Positions 33,816-43,132 of a stretch of DNA of 64,000 nt are shown here, one piece after another. Under the pieces are notes generated by a model, which searched no databases, was not told the origin of the DNA, and worked only from the letters and a program-made list of their open reading frames with translations. Origin of the DNA: Propionicimonas sp. (lineage in GTDB: Bacteria > Actinomycetota > Actinomycetes > Propionibacteriales > Propionibacteriaceae); NCBI RefSeq assembly GCF_029975155.1, contig NZ_JARKPQ010000003.1:1-64000 (forward strand). Reading direction: 5' to 3'. A program made the position numbers and the translations under genes. Position 1 is the first letter of the stretch. Every line of letters starts with the position of its first letter.

Positions 33816-34868
33816 ATGACCGATCCGATCCGGTACCGCAATCTCGGTGCGGCGGCGGGCCTGGCCTCGGCCGCCCTGTTCGGCGCGGGCACGCCGGTGG
33901 CGAAACTTCTGCTCGGTGAGATCGGCCCGTGGCTGCTCGCCGGAGTGCTCTACACGGCGTCCGGCGTCGCGCTCGCCTGCTGGCGGCTGGTTCGGCGATC
34001 ACCGCGCGTGCGGCTGCCGCGGGCGCAGTGGTTCCCGCTCGGCGGCGCGGTCGCGTGCGGCGGCATGCTCGGACCTGTGCTGTTGATGTTCGGGCTGAGC
34101 TCGATGCCGGCGTCCGGAGCCTCCCTGTTGCTGAACGCCGAGGGCCTGTTCACCGCCCTGATCGCCTGGCTGGTGTTTCGGGAGGCCACGGACGCGCGGA
34201 TCGTGCTGGGCTTCGGGCTGATCGCCGCCGGGGCTGTCGTGCTCAGCTGGCCGGGTCAGCCACAGTTCGGTGGCCTCTGGCCCAGCATGGCCGTCCTCGG
34301 TGCGTGCCTGTGCTGGGGCATCGACAACAACCTGACCCGGCAGGTGGCACTCGCGGATGCCACCTGGCTCGCCGCGGTCAAGGGCGCCGTCGCCGGCCCG
34401 GCCAACCTGCTGGTGGCCTTCGCGCTGGGTGCCCAGCTGCCGGCCTGGTCGGCGCTGGCCGGAGGAGCGGTCGTCGGTCTGCTCTCCTACGGCGTCAGCC
34501 TCGTGCTCTTCATCAGGGCACTGGACCTGGTCGGCACCGCGCGTGCCGGTGCCTACTACTCGGTGGCGCCGTTCTTCGGTGCCGGTCTGGCCGTCGTCCT
34601 GGGCGAGCCGGTCGGCTGGACGCTCGCCGTGGCCGCGGGACTCATGGCTGCCGGCGTCGTCCTGCATCTCACCGAGCGGCACGACCACCAGCACGTCCAC
34701 GAGGCGATGAGCCATGACCACTGGCACACCCATGACGACGGCCACCACGACCACGAGCACGCCGAGCCGGTTCCGCCGGGTGCGGCCCACCGGCACCCCC
34801 ACCGGCATCCGGCGATCGCTCACCGCCATCCACACCACCCGGACAGCCACCACCGGCACGATCACTGA
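33816..34868 (+). CDS. EamA/DMT-family transporter with histidine-rich C-terminal tail
   Basis: The 350-residue protein has two EamA repeats with ten hydrophobic segments (to about 290), followed by a cytoplasmic tail holding 24 histidines in about 62 residues, with several HDH, HRH and HPH groups. Such tails bind Ni, Co or Zn. The domain family usually moves organic metabolites, but the tail and the place beside cbiMNQO and cobQ suggest metal handling, perhaps export or sensing of cobalt; that is inference. It is divergent from cobQ over 65 bases. Confidence 0.85.
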   Translation: MTDPIRYRNLGAAAGLASAALFGAGTPVAKLLLGEIGPWLLAGVLYTASGVALACWRLVRRSPRVRLPRAQWFPLGGAVACGGMLGPVLLMFGLSSMPASGASLLLNAEGLFTALIAWLVFREATDARIVLGFGLIAAGAVVLSWPGQPQFGGLWPSMAVLGACLCWGIDNNLTRQVALADATWLAAVKGAVAGPANLLVAFALGAQLPAWSALAGGAVVGLLSYGVSLVLFIRALDLVGTARAGAYYSVAPFFGAGLAVVLGEPVGWTLAVAAGLMAAGVVLHLTERHDHQHVHEAMSHDHWHTHDDGHHDHEHAEPVPPGAAHRHPHRHPAIAHRHPHHPDSHHRHDH

Positions 34869-34969
34869 CCGGCGACGCGGGCAGGGGAGCGCGGTGCCCG
34901 GCGGCCGGAACCGGTAGAGTCCCGGCGACGCATGTGCGTCCGCCGACCTCGCATGAAAGGCACGCCGTC

Positions 34970-36487
34970 GTGGCTACCCGGATCCTGATTCGCGCGGGTC
35001 GTCCCCCGCACCAGCCCGTGGGCCTCGAGGCAGCCCACGCCTATCGGGGCGTCGGCACGCTGTCCACGAACACCGGCAATCTGCTGTTCCAGGACGCGGT
35101 GTACCGCACCCTCGTCGGGCCGGACACCGAGTTGGTCGTCGACTCGCTCGGCTCCGAGCGCCGCGGCATCGGCCAGACCTACATCGACCGGATCAACGAC
35201 GAGTTCGACCTGGTCGTCCTGCCGCTCGCCAACTCCTTCCGGGAGGACTTCCTCGCCCCGCTCGACCGGCTCTCCACGGTGGTCGAGGGACTGCGGATCC
35301 CGGTCGTCGTCACCGGGATCGGCGGACAACTGCCCCTGGACGGGGACCCGCGGCACAGCGGCGCCGAGATCGACCAGGCCACCACCCGGTTCGTCCGGGC
35401 GATCCTCGAGAGGTCGGAGAGCATCGGCGTCCGTGGTGAGCTGACCAGGGACTACCTCGTCCACCTCGGGTTCGACGCGGACCGGATCGACATCGTCGGC
35501 TGCCCCTCCCTGCACGTCAGCCCGCCCGAGGCGATCGCGGCCAAGGGGGTGGCGCGGCTCGACCGGGAGTCCCGGATCGCGCTCAACCTGACCCCCTCCG
35601 TCCCGGCGGCCCGCGCCCTGCTCGAACACAATCACGCCATCTACCCGAACCTGACCTACCTCGCCCAGGACAACGACACCCTCGGGCTGCTGCTCTGGGG
35701 CGAGGAGTTCCGGGCCCCCGACGGCATGCCGGGGAGCCTGGACCACTACCTGTGCCGCGAGGACAGGATCCGGGTGATCGTCGACCCCGCGCCGTGGGTC
35801 GACTTCCTGGCCGGGCAGGACTTCGCCTGCGGCACCCGGATCCACGGCAACGTCGCCGCCCTGCTGGCCGGACGCCCCGCGTTCGTGCTCGCCCACGACT
35901 CGCGCACCCTCGAACTGTGCCGGTTCCACCAGATCCCCTACCTGGAGCTGTCGGCCGCCGGCGACGCCGAGGGGGTGTCGCTCGACGCCCGCGACCTCTA
36001 CGACCGCACCGACCTCGCCGCGTTCAACGCCGCCCGGCGGCCCAACCACGCCGCCTGGATCGCGTTCCTCGATCGCAACGGTGTGCCGCACGGGGACGGG
36101 CTGGATCCCGACTACGAGGCGGCGCTGGCACAGGTGCGGTTCGCGCCGGCGGCGCGTCCGCTGATCCACGCCGCACCGGGGGAGCTCGCCTCGCGGCTTC
36201 GCTGGCTGCACCAGGGCAGGCGTGGGGACGCGCTGCGCACCTACGGCGCGTACCAGCCGGCCTTCATCCCCCACGGCGGCAGGGAGCGTGACATCCTCGA
36301 ACGGGTCGCCCCCGTCCGCGACACCGCGAACGACGCGGTCGCCCGGGTCAGGGTGCTCGAGCGGGAGGTCGCCCGGCTCAACAAGCAGGTCGCCAAGCTC
36401 CTCGCGCCCAAGCCGACCCTCCGGCAGCGGATGTCCAGGCGGCTGCGGCGCGCCTTCGGCGCCGCCGATCCGGCCGGCGGGGCCTGA
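34970..36487 (+). CDS. Polysaccharide pyruvyl transferase family protein
   Basis: The 505 residues fit the PS_pyruv_trans fold: N-terminal region with GNLLFQDAVYRTL, central GIGGQLPL and SIGVRGELT, and CGTRIHGNVAALLAGRPAFVL, the family's nucleotide-binding region. A C-terminal extension (about 400-505) includes a short coiled coil (VARVRVLEREVARLNKQVAKL) and a basic tail. Such enzymes act on cell-surface glycans; the acceptor is unknown. The GTG at 34970 is preferred because AAAGG lies upstream; an ATG at 34932/GTG at 34934 region lacks a ribosome site. Confidence 0.85.
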   Translation: MATRILIRAGRPPHQPVGLEAAHAYRGVGTLSTNTGNLLFQDAVYRTLVGPDTELVVDSLGSERRGIGQTYIDRINDEFDLVVLPLANSFREDFLAPLDRLSTVVEGLRIPVVVTGIGGQLPLDGDPRHSGAEIDQATTRFVRAILERSESIGVRGELTRDYLVHLGFDADRIDIVGCPSLHVSPPEAIAAKGVARLDRESRIALNLTPSVPAARALLEHNHAIYPNLTYLAQDNDTLGLLLWGEEFRAPDGMPGSLDHYLCREDRIRVIVDPAPWVDFLAGQDFACGTRIHGNVAALLAGRPAFVLAHDSRTLELCRFHQIPYLELSAAGDAEGVSLDARDLYDRTDLAAFNAARRPNHAAWIAFLDRNGVPHGDGLDPDYEAALAQVRFAPAARPLIHAAPGELASRLRWLHQGRRGDALRTYGAYQPAFIPHGGRERDILERVAPVRDTANDAVARVRVLEREVARLNKQVAKLLAPKPTLRQRMSRRLRRAFGAADPAGGA

Positions 36488-36697
36488 CCGGCGCCGGTCC
36501 GGCAGCCCGCCAGGCGTCGCCGTCTCCGACCAGCACGCACGACCCCAGGCCCCTGCCTTGTCCGTGGACCCTGCCTATCCACCGTCGTGGTGCTCGCGAT
36601 AGCGTGCCGATGACGGAGGCGCACTCCGGCACCCCCGTTTCACTCCCGCACCCCTGGAGAGCACCGTTTCTGACCGGTGCGCCAACGAGGAGGAAAG

Positions 36698-37999
36698 ATG
36701 TCCACCCCATCCACAATCAAGGCCCTCGCAGCGCTCGCATCCCTGGCGACGGCTGTGGCTCTGCCCCTGACCGGCGGGGGTTCTGCGCCACAGGGCGAGG
36801 CCGCCACCCAGGCGCTTGTCGCCGCGAATCGCCACTCCAGCCCCACGGTGGCCCGCAACGTGATCTACATCCAGGGAGACGGCATGGGCATCGCGCATCG
36901 CGAGTTCCTGCGCCTGGCCCTGGCCGGCAAGACCGGTGAGTTGGCGATGAACCGGTTGCCGGTCGCGGGTCTCGTGCACACCAGTTCCCTCGACCCGGAC
37001 GAGGCGGTCACCGACTCGGCCGCGGCCGCGACCGCCTTCGCGACCGGCGTGAAGAGCTACAACGGCGCGATCGGCGTCGACCTCAAGGGCCGCAGTGTGA
37101 CCACGGTCCTCGAACTGGCGAAGCGGGCCGGCAAGGCCACCGGTCTGGTCACGACCTCGCAGGTGACCGACGCCACCCCGGCCGCCTTCGCCTCGCACGT
37201 GCCGGACCGCAGCGATCAGAGCGAGATCGCCCGGCAGTACCTCGAGCAGACGAGGCCTGACGTGATCCTCGGCGGCGGCGAGGACTGGTGGTTCCCGGCA
37301 GGCGACCCGGGCGCCTATCCCGACAACCCGCCGAAGGATCCCACCGAGCAGAGCAAGGGCACCAAGGGCGACCTGGTCGCCCGGGCGGTCCAACTGGGCT
37401 ATGACTACGTGAGCAACGCCGCCGAACTGAAGGCCAGCCGGTCGAAGCGACTGCTCGGCCTGTTCGCCAACGAGGAGATGTTCGAGCACCGCAACGAGGG
37501 TCAGGGCGGCAGCTACGACCCCGCGGTCACCCTGCCCACGATGGCGAAGAAGGCACTGGACGTGCTGGACGACGACCGCGACGGCTTCTTCCTGATGATC
37601 GAGGAGGAGGGCATCGACGAGATGGCGCACCACAACAACGCCCATCTGCTGCTCAAGGCCGGCGAGGCGCTGGACGAGACGGTCGCGATCGCGCTCGCCT
37701 TCCAGAAGCGTCATCCGGACACCCTGATCCTGGTGACGGGCGACCACGAGACCGGCGGTCTCGCGATCGAGAACGTCGACGCCAACGACGAGTCCGGCAG
37801 TGGAGAGTCGGCCGAGGACGGCCCGTTCACCATCAAGGGCACCAGCCTGGAGTTCTACGTCGACTGGACCAGTGAATCCCACACCGGCGGCGACACCCCG
37901 GTCACGGCCGGAGGGCCCGGTGCCAGCAGGCTCGGTGGCGTGATCGAGAACACCGAGGTGTTCGACGCCATGGTGAAGGCGATGCGGCTGCGCCGCTGA
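36698..37999 (+). CDS. Secreted alkaline phosphatase
   Basis: The 433-residue protein begins with a signal peptide (hydrophobic core about 8-26, cleavage likely near AEA) and has the alkaline phosphatase family marks: IQGDGMG for metal binding, VTDSAAAATAFATG with the nucleophilic serine, EEEGIDEMAHHNN and TGDHETGG. It hydrolyses phosphate monoesters outside the membrane. The ATG follows GAGGAGGAAAG, a strong ribosome site. The 210 bases before it show no clear Pho box. Confidence 0.93.
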   Translation: MSTPSTIKALAALASLATAVALPLTGGGSAPQGEAATQALVAANRHSSPTVARNVIYIQGDGMGIAHREFLRLALAGKTGELAMNRLPVAGLVHTSSLDPDEAVTDSAAAATAFATGVKSYNGAIGVDLKGRSVTTVLELAKRAGKATGLVTTSQVTDATPAAFASHVPDRSDQSEIARQYLEQTRPDVILGGGEDWWFPAGDPGAYPDNPPKDPTEQSKGTKGDLVARAVQLGYDYVSNAAELKASRSKRLLGLFANEEMFEHRNEGQGGSYDPAVTLPTMAKKALDVLDDDRDGFFLMIEEEGIDEMAHHNNAHLLLKAGEALDETVAIALAFQKRHPDTLILVTGDHETGGLAIENVDANDESGSGESAEDGPFTIKGTSLEFYVDWTSESHTGGDTPVTAGGPGASRLGGVIENTEVFDAMVKAMRLRR

Positions 38000-38005
38000 G
38001 CCCGG

Positions 38006-38710
38006 CTAGCCCAGGAGCCGGGCCAGTCGCTGCTTCTTCCGGTTCTCCCGGACGACCCAGGCCACGTCGGGGTCGTCGGAACCGAGAGCGAGGAACGCGG
38101 CCAGGCCCGGTTCCGGGCTGGCGGCGACGGCCACCGACCAGCAGTAGCCCAGGCCCTGGCGCAGCGTGCGGACGTCCGCGTCCCTGCGTCGCTCCGGCGG
38201 GGTCGCCAGCAGGTGCTCGGTGGCCCTCCGGCAGGCGGCGAGCGCCGCCGCAGCCGTGTCGGGGTCGGCGAGCAGCCGCGGTTCGCAGATCGCGGCGATC
38301 CCCGCGCGCACGACCAGCGGGTGGGGATCGGCGACCCATGCCGCCACCAGGTCCCGCAGTCGGGCCGGGTCCCCGTCCCCGATGCGCTGGGCCGCGATGG
38401 CGCACGCCTCGCGCACCCGCCAGCGCCCGTCCGCGCAACGGAGGGTGAGCAGGTCGACCAGATCCCGGTCGTCCGGGTTCTCGAGGATCAGCCGGCCGAG
38501 TGTCGCGACGCCGCAGCAGGCGAGGTACTCGTCCGTGCTGTCCGCCAGGGCCAGGGCCGCCGCCCTGGGCAGGGTGTCGGCGGCCGCGTCCAGCAGGGTC
38601 AGGTTGGCGCGCGGACCGGGCAGGTTGCTGTGCGCGGTGAGGTAGTCGGGCCGCTGTTCGGCCGACAGGGCGGCCAGCGCCGCCGCGTACTCCGCGCGGG
38701 ACGTGGACAC
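38006..38710 (-). CDS. HEAT-repeat-like protein of unknown role
   Basis: The 234 residues are mostly alpha-helical, with repeating units such as LRCADGRWRVREACAIAAQ and WVADPHPLVVRAGIAAI that match HEAT-type repeats of about 35-40 residues. Such scaffolds bind proteins or DNA; some relatives are DNA glycosylase-like, but no catalytic motif is seen. GTG start; only four bases separate it from the stop of the kinase-like gene upstream, so the two are co-transcribed. Confidence 0.75.
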   Translation of the reverse strand: MSTSRAEYAAALAALSAEQRPDYLTAHSNLPGPRANLTLLDAAADTLPRAAALALADSTDEYLACCGVATLGRLILENPDDRDLVDLLTLRCADGRWRVREACAIAAQRIGDGDPARLRDLVAAWVADPHPLVVRAGIAAICEPRLLADPDTAAAALAACRRATEHLLATPPERRRDADVRTLRQGLGYCWSVAVAASPEPGLAAFLALGSDDPDVAWVVRENRKKQRLARLLG

Positions 38711-38714
38711 GGGC

Positions 38715-39311
38715 TCAGTCCTGCGTCGCGGCGATGATCAGGTCCACGCAGGTGGCGTAGCCGAGCCGGCCGCTGTTCAGGCAGAGGTCGTACTCGCGGC
38801 GGTCGCCGAACCGCGTGCCGGTGAAGAACTGCTGGTACCGGTCGCGGGTCCGATCCATCTTCGCGATGTACTTCTCCGCGTCCTTGGGCTCGACACCGTC
38901 CCGCTCGACCGCGCGCGCGATCTTGGCGGCGAGGTCCGTGCTGTAGATGAAGACGCTGCGGAACGGCAGCTTCGCCTCGGTCAGGATCTTGTCGGCGCAG
39001 CGGCCGATGAACACGGCTGGTCGGGTGCCGGCCGCCTCCGCGATCACGTCCGCGATGGCGCCGTACATGCGGTAGGGCAGCGAGAAGGTCTCCGGGTCGG
39101 TGCCACCGATGATCGACAGGTCGAAGAACTGGCCGGCCACGACGCGCTCGTCGAAGCTGGCCAGCAGATCGGGCGGCAGGCCGCGACGCGTGGCGGCGTC
39201 CTGGAGGATGCGGGTGTCGTAGAGGTCCAGCCCGGTGCGCTCGCAGATCAGGCGACCGATCTCCCTGCCACCGCTGCCGAACTCCCGGTTGATCACGATC
39301 GAGCGCTGCAT
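38715..39311 (-). CDS. Cytidylate-kinase-like family protein
   Basis: The 198-residue protein begins IVINREFGSGGREIGRLI, the P-loop variant typical of the cytidylate-kinase-like family (PF13189 type), with FIGRCADKIL and a nucleotide-kinase fold. The substrate is not known; true CMP kinase is a separate family. The ATG at 39311 follows AGGGGGCA. It heads a two-gene operon with the HEAT-repeat protein. Confidence 0.88.
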   Translation of the reverse strand: MQRSIVINREFGSGGREIGRLICERTGLDLYDTRILQDAATRRGLPPDLLASFDERVVAGQFFDLSIIGGTDPETFSLPYRMYGAIADVIAEAAGTRPAVFIGRCADKILTEAKLPFRSVFIYSTDLAAKIARAVERDGVEPKDAEKYIAKMDRTRDRYQQFFTGTRFGDRREYDLCLNSGRLGYATCVDLIIAATQD

Positions 39312-39399
39312 GCCCCCTGCTCCCTCATCAACGGTGCGGGGCGGACCGCCCCCACTTCGCACCCTACGCCGCCGCCCGCCCTGTCGGCGCAGTGGCGGG

Positions 39400-39440
39400 A
39401 AATGGGGACAGGTCCCTTTCTCATTCACAGCCCCTTTCCC
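39400..39440. repeat. Short extragenic palindrome
   Basis: AATGGGGACAGGTCCCTTTC contains GGGACaGGTCCC and resembles the A-rich palindrome at 18748-18780. It is in the gap between the kinase-like gene and the methyltransferase fragment. Confidence 0.4.
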
Positions 39441-39511
39441 ACCACCCGGTCCCGACGTGCGCCGGCGCCGGGCAACAGCATGGCCTCCCCGACCGCGACG
39501 AGGAGGAGCGC

Positions 39512-39922
39512 ATGACCGCTGCGGAGTTCTGGGAGGACCGCTACGCGGGCCGTCCGCAGGTGTGGTCGGGACGGGCGAACCCCGTGCTGGTGGAGCTCAT
39601 CGGTGATCTGGCGCCGGGCCGGGCGCTCGACCTCGGCTGCGGCGAGGGCGGGGACGCGATCTGGCTCGCCAGAAACGGCTGGCAGGGGATCGCTGTGGAT
39701 ATATCGACAATTGAGGTCGAGCGTGGCCACGCCGTCGCGGTCGACGCCGACATCCCGGACGATCGCATCGCCTGGCACGCGCGAGACCTGGGGGAGTGGC
39801 AGCCGGAGGAGCGATACGACCCTTTCGTGGCGTCCCGAGAGCGCAGCCCAGTGTCACCCGGCATCCGCTCGGCGGCTCGTGCTGACGCCGTCCTGCCGGT
39901 CGCGGTCACGCTCGTGGGCTAA
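39512..39922 (+). pseudogene. Truncated class I SAM-dependent methyltransferase
   Basis: Residues 1 to about 110 match the start of a UbiE/thiopurine-type methyltransferase: FWEDRYAGRPQVWSG, then the SAM site LDLGCGEGGDAIWLA, VDIS and DIPDDRI. After RYDPF the sequence becomes unrelated and ends at 136 residues, whereas full proteins of this kind have about 200. A local AT-rich patch (GGATATATCGACAATTGAGG) unlike the surroundings lies just after the SAM motif. The start has a strong GAGGAGGAG site. Most likely a decayed gene. Confidence 0.65.
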
Positions 39923-40824
39923 GGAGTCACTGAGGCGTCGATGCCCGCGGAGGTACTCCGCACGGCGTGCCCGCCGAACTGGTTGCGCATCGCCGCCACG
40001 AGCTTCATGGCCGGCGACTCGTCCTGCCGCGAGACGAACCGCGCGAACAGGGCCGCCGTGAGCGCCGGGACGGGCACGGCGAGATCGATGGCGGCGTCCA
40101 CCGTCCAGCGCCCCTCGCCGGAGTCGTCCGCGTAGCCGCGGATCCGCTCCAGGTGCGGGTCGTCGGCGAGCGCGCGGGAGATCAGGTCCAGCAGCCAGGA
40201 CCGGATCACCGTGCCCTCGCGCCAGCTCTCGAAGGTGGCCGCCACGTCTGTGACCACGTCCGCCTTCTCCAGCAGCTCCCAGCCCTCCGCGTACGCCTGC
40301 ATCATCGCGTACTCGATGCCGTTGTGGACCATCTTCGCGAAGTGCCCGGCACCATGGCCGCCGGCGTGCACGAAGCCGTGCTCCCCGGCCGGCTTGAGCG
40401 CGTCGAAGACCGGCTGGACGACGGCGACGTCCGCCGCGTCGCCGCCGCACATCAGGGCGTAGCCGTCCTCGCGTCCCCAGACGCCGCCGGAGACCCCGCA
40501 GTCGATGAACCGGACGCCGCCGCGCCCGAGCCGCTGGGCCCTGGCCGCGTCCTCGGACCATCGGCTGTTGCCCCCGTCGACGACGATGTCGCCCTCGCCG
40601 AGCACCCCGCCCAACTCGTCCAGGACCGAGTCGAGCACCGAGGCCGGGACCATCACCCACACAACGCGCGGGGAGTCACCGAGCCGCTCGGCCAGGTCAG
40701 CGAGGCTCGCGACCTCGGTCACCTCGGGGTCGGCGTCGTAGCCGATCACCTCGTGCCCGGCAATGCGCAGCCGCTCGACCATGTTGCCGCCCATGCGGCC
40801 CAACCCGACCATGCCCAGGCGCAT
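39919..40824 (-). CDS. gnd: 6-phosphogluconate dehydrogenase, decarboxylating (short GndA-like form)
   Basis: The 301 residues have the N-terminal NADP site GLGRMGGNMVERL, the conserved VVDGGNSRW and VSGGVWG, and KMVHNGIEYAMMQAYAEG with the catalytic lysine and asparagine. It is the short bacterial form (about 300 residues) that yields ribulose 5-phosphate with NAD or NADP. It lies 58 bases after the AI-2E family gene on the same strand and overlaps the methyltransferase fragment by four bases at the 3' ends. Confidence 0.92.
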   Translation of the reverse strand: MRLGMVGLGRMGGNMVERLRIAGHEVIGYDADPEVTEVASLADLAERLGDSPRVVWVMVPASVLDSVLDELGGVLGEGDIVVDGGNSRWSEDAARAQRLGRGGVRFIDCGVSGGVWGREDGYALMCGGDAADVAVVQPVFDALKPAGEHGFVHAGGHGAGHFAKMVHNGIEYAMMQAYAEGWELLEKADVVTDVAATFESWREGTVIRSWLLDLISRALADDPHLERIRGYADDSGEGRWTVDAAIDLAVPVPALTAALFARFVSRQDESPAMKLVAAMRNQFGGHAVRSTSAGIDASVTP

Positions 40825-40882
40825 CGTCCCTCCTCAGTTCGCCTTGCGCAACGAAGTACCCATTCCGGGAAGGAAGGGCGGC

Positions 40883-42085
40883 TCAGCGTTCGGGGACGAG
40901 CTTCGCGTCCTGCCTCGGCACGAACACCCGGTTGACGATCATCAGCAGGGACGCGGTCACCGGCACCGCGACCAGCGCGCCCAGCAGGCCGAGCAGCGTG
41001 CCACCGACCATCGCGCCGATCAGCACGAGCGAGCCGGGGATGTCGACGGCCTTGGTCATCACCCGCGGCGTCATCACGTACGCCTCGACCTGCATGTAGG
41101 CGAAGTAGATCGCGGCGAAGATCAGGCCGGCCCACCACGAGGTGAAGAAGGTGACACTCGTCGCCAGCAGCCAGAACAGCACCGAGCCGACCATGGGGAT
41201 CATCGTGATCAGCAGCGCGAGGAATGCCAGCAGGGCGGCGAACGGCACGCCGAGGATGCTCAGCAGGATGAAGGCGAACACCGCGTTGCACGCGGCGAGG
41301 ATCGCCATGCCGGAGACGTAGCCGCCGACGGACTCGGTGACCTGGTCGGTGATCTCGCCGAGCTGGAAGCGCCCGTGCGCCGGGGCGAGCCGGATCATGG
41401 CGTCGCGCATCGTCCGTAGCGAGGCGAGGAAGTACAGGGTGAGCACCAGCACGATCAGGGTTCCGGAGATCGCGTTGACGACGCCGGTGCCGACAGCCAG
41501 CGCCCCGCCGCCGATGGCCAGCAGGTTCGCCGGGTTCGACAGCCAGCTGCGCGCCTGGTCGAGCAGGTTGGAGTACACGTCGCTCTGCCCGGTGGCCGCG
41601 ACGAGTGCCTTGAACCAGTCCGTGCTCTGCAGATTGGTGATGTAGCCGGGGACGGCCGTCGCGAACTGGGAGATCTGCACGACGGCGGTCGGGACGACGA
41701 GGGCGATCACACCGCTGAAGAGCACGGCGAAGCCCAGGAACACGACGGCGATGCTCAGGCCCCGGCTCATCCCGTGCCTCTCCAGCCAGCGGACGAGCGG
41801 GTCGAGAGCGAGGGCGATGAATAAGGCCGCGCCGATCGACACCAGCACGGTGGAGAGGGACGCCATGGCCCCGGCGAGCGAGAAGGCGACCAGGCCGCCG
41901 ACCGTGGCGGTGAATCCCCAGACGAACGGGTGGCCGAGGTCGACCAGGAGCCGCGGAGAGCGCCGGGGCATCGGCCGCGTCCGTGCGGGTGCGGGGTCGG
42001 CCGGAGCCGGCTCGGCGGGGTCGGGCTCGGCGATCGGCGTGGCGGGATCTGCCGGATCTGCGACGGGTGGCTGCGGTGCTGGCAT
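40883..42085 (-). CDS. AI-2E family transporter
   Basis: The 400-residue protein has a Pro/Ala-rich N-terminal tail (about 1-45) and about eight hydrophobic segments in the AI-2E (PerM/TqsA) pattern, with the conserved YVSGMAILAACNAVF and IPMVGSVLFW. Members move autoinducer-2, sodium/protons or other substrates; the specific role here is open. Confidence 0.88.
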   Translation of the reverse strand: MPAPQPPVADPADPATPIAEPDPAEPAPADPAPARTRPMPRRSPRLLVDLGHPFVWGFTATVGGLVAFSLAGAMASLSTVLVSIGAALFIALALDPLVRWLERHGMSRGLSIAVVFLGFAVLFSGVIALVVPTAVVQISQFATAVPGYITNLQSTDWFKALVAATGQSDVYSNLLDQARSWLSNPANLLAIGGGALAVGTGVVNAISGTLIVLVLTLYFLASLRTMRDAMIRLAPAHGRFQLGEITDQVTESVGGYVSGMAILAACNAVFAFILLSILGVPFAALLAFLALLITMIPMVGSVLFWLLATSVTFFTSWWAGLIFAAIYFAYMQVEAYVMTPRVMTKAVDIPGSLVLIGAMVGGTLLGLLGALVAVPVTASLLMIVNRVFVPRQDAKLVPER

Positions 42086-42120
42086 GCGAGCAGCGTACGG
42101 CCTGGGGCCGGTGACGCCCG

Positions 42121-42999
42121 TCAGCGACTCCAGCGAGCGAATGACTGCGTAGGCAACAGGTCGAGCACGAGGGCGGCGCCGACGAGGACCAGCAGCATGC
42201 CGATGACCTGGCCGGCGGAGAGGCTCTCGGCGAGGAAGACGACGCCGGCCACGGTGGCCAGCACCATTCCTGCGGTCTTCACCGCGCTGGTCGCCGTCGT
42301 CCCCGTCGCCCCCGGGATCCGCAGGTACAGGGTCGGACCGGCCAGGGTGACCACGACCGCGAGCCCGGCCAGCGCGCCGAACCCGAGGGGAGAGCCGGCC
42401 CAGGAGCCGCCGGAGAACAGCGCGACCGTCAGCGCGACCACGGCCGCCAGCAGGTGGGCCGCGGTCACCGGGCCCGAGCGTCCGGGAAGCCGCTGGGACG
42501 CGTAGCGGGTGGCGAACGCCGCGGCGAACGCGCTGAGCAGGCACGCGAGCATGCCGGCGATGAAGTCCCAGCCGTCGCCGTGGGCCGGGAACACCACCAC
42601 GAAGAGCAGGCCGATGAATCCGACCACGAGGCCGAGGGCGCCGGTGGGGGTGATCCGCTCGACGCCCCACATCTGGCCGATCACGGTGGTGAACAACGGG
42701 ACGGTGCCGAGCACGACCGCCGTGAGGGACAGCCCGAGCTGACTCAGCGCGAGGCACAGACCGAGGTTCTGCACGGCCAGCCACGCGCCGAGAACCACCG
42801 TTCTGCGCAGTCCGGGCCGGACGTTCAGCCGCTGTCCGCCCAGCCGGGCCGCGACGGCGATCGCTGCGGCGAGGACCGCCGAGGACAGCACGGCAGCGGG
42901 CGCCCAGCCGAAACTGCTCACCGCGCCGAACCCGAAGACGAAGGAGAGAGCCCAGGCCACCGACAGGACGGCATGGGCCGCCCAGTTGCGTTGTGGCAT
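42121..42999 (-). CDS. EamA/DMT-family transporter
   Basis: The 292 residues form ten hydrophobic segments in two EamA halves, as in RhtA- or YdcZ-like metabolite exporters. The ATG at 42999 is preferred over 43026 because GGGAG lies upstream. It is divergent from the MFS gene at 43133 and may share its control region. Substrate unknown. Confidence 0.86.
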   Translation of the reverse strand: MPQRNWAAHAVLSVAWALSFVFGFGAVSSFGWAPAAVLSSAVLAAAIAVAARLGGQRLNVRPGLRRTVVLGAWLAVQNLGLCLALSQLGLSLTAVVLGTVPLFTTVIGQMWGVERITPTGALGLVVGFIGLLFVVVFPAHGDGWDFIAGMLACLLSAFAAAFATRYASQRLPGRSGPVTAAHLLAAVVALTVALFSGGSWAGSPLGFGALAGLAVVVTLAGPTLYLRIPGATGTTATSAVKTAGMVLATVAGVVFLAESLSAGQVIGMLLVLVGAALVLDLLPTQSFARWSR

Positions 43000-43083
43000 G
43001 CGATCTCCCGAGACTCGGATTGTCATACGCTCTCACACACCTGACGAGGGTGTGGAATCGTGATCATTCGTGCACGGCCATCG

Positions 43084-43105
43084 TGCAACGCTGGACGATG
43101 TTGCA
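43084..43105. promoter_or_regulatory. Inverted repeat over the -35 region of the MFS gene
   Basis: TGCAAC, ten bases, GTTGCA. The right arm overlaps the place of the -35 box for the TACCCT -10 element at 43121. Position and symmetry suit a repressor site. No regulator gene is adjacent. Confidence 0.4.
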
Positions 43106-43120
43106 GACCCTCGCTCTGAC

Positions 43121-43126
43121 TACCCT
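43121..43126 (+). promoter_or_regulatory. -10 box for a leaderless MFS transcript
   Basis: TACCCT, six bases, then the GTG at 43133; no ribosome site. Confidence 0.5.
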
Positions 43127-43132
43127 GAACGG

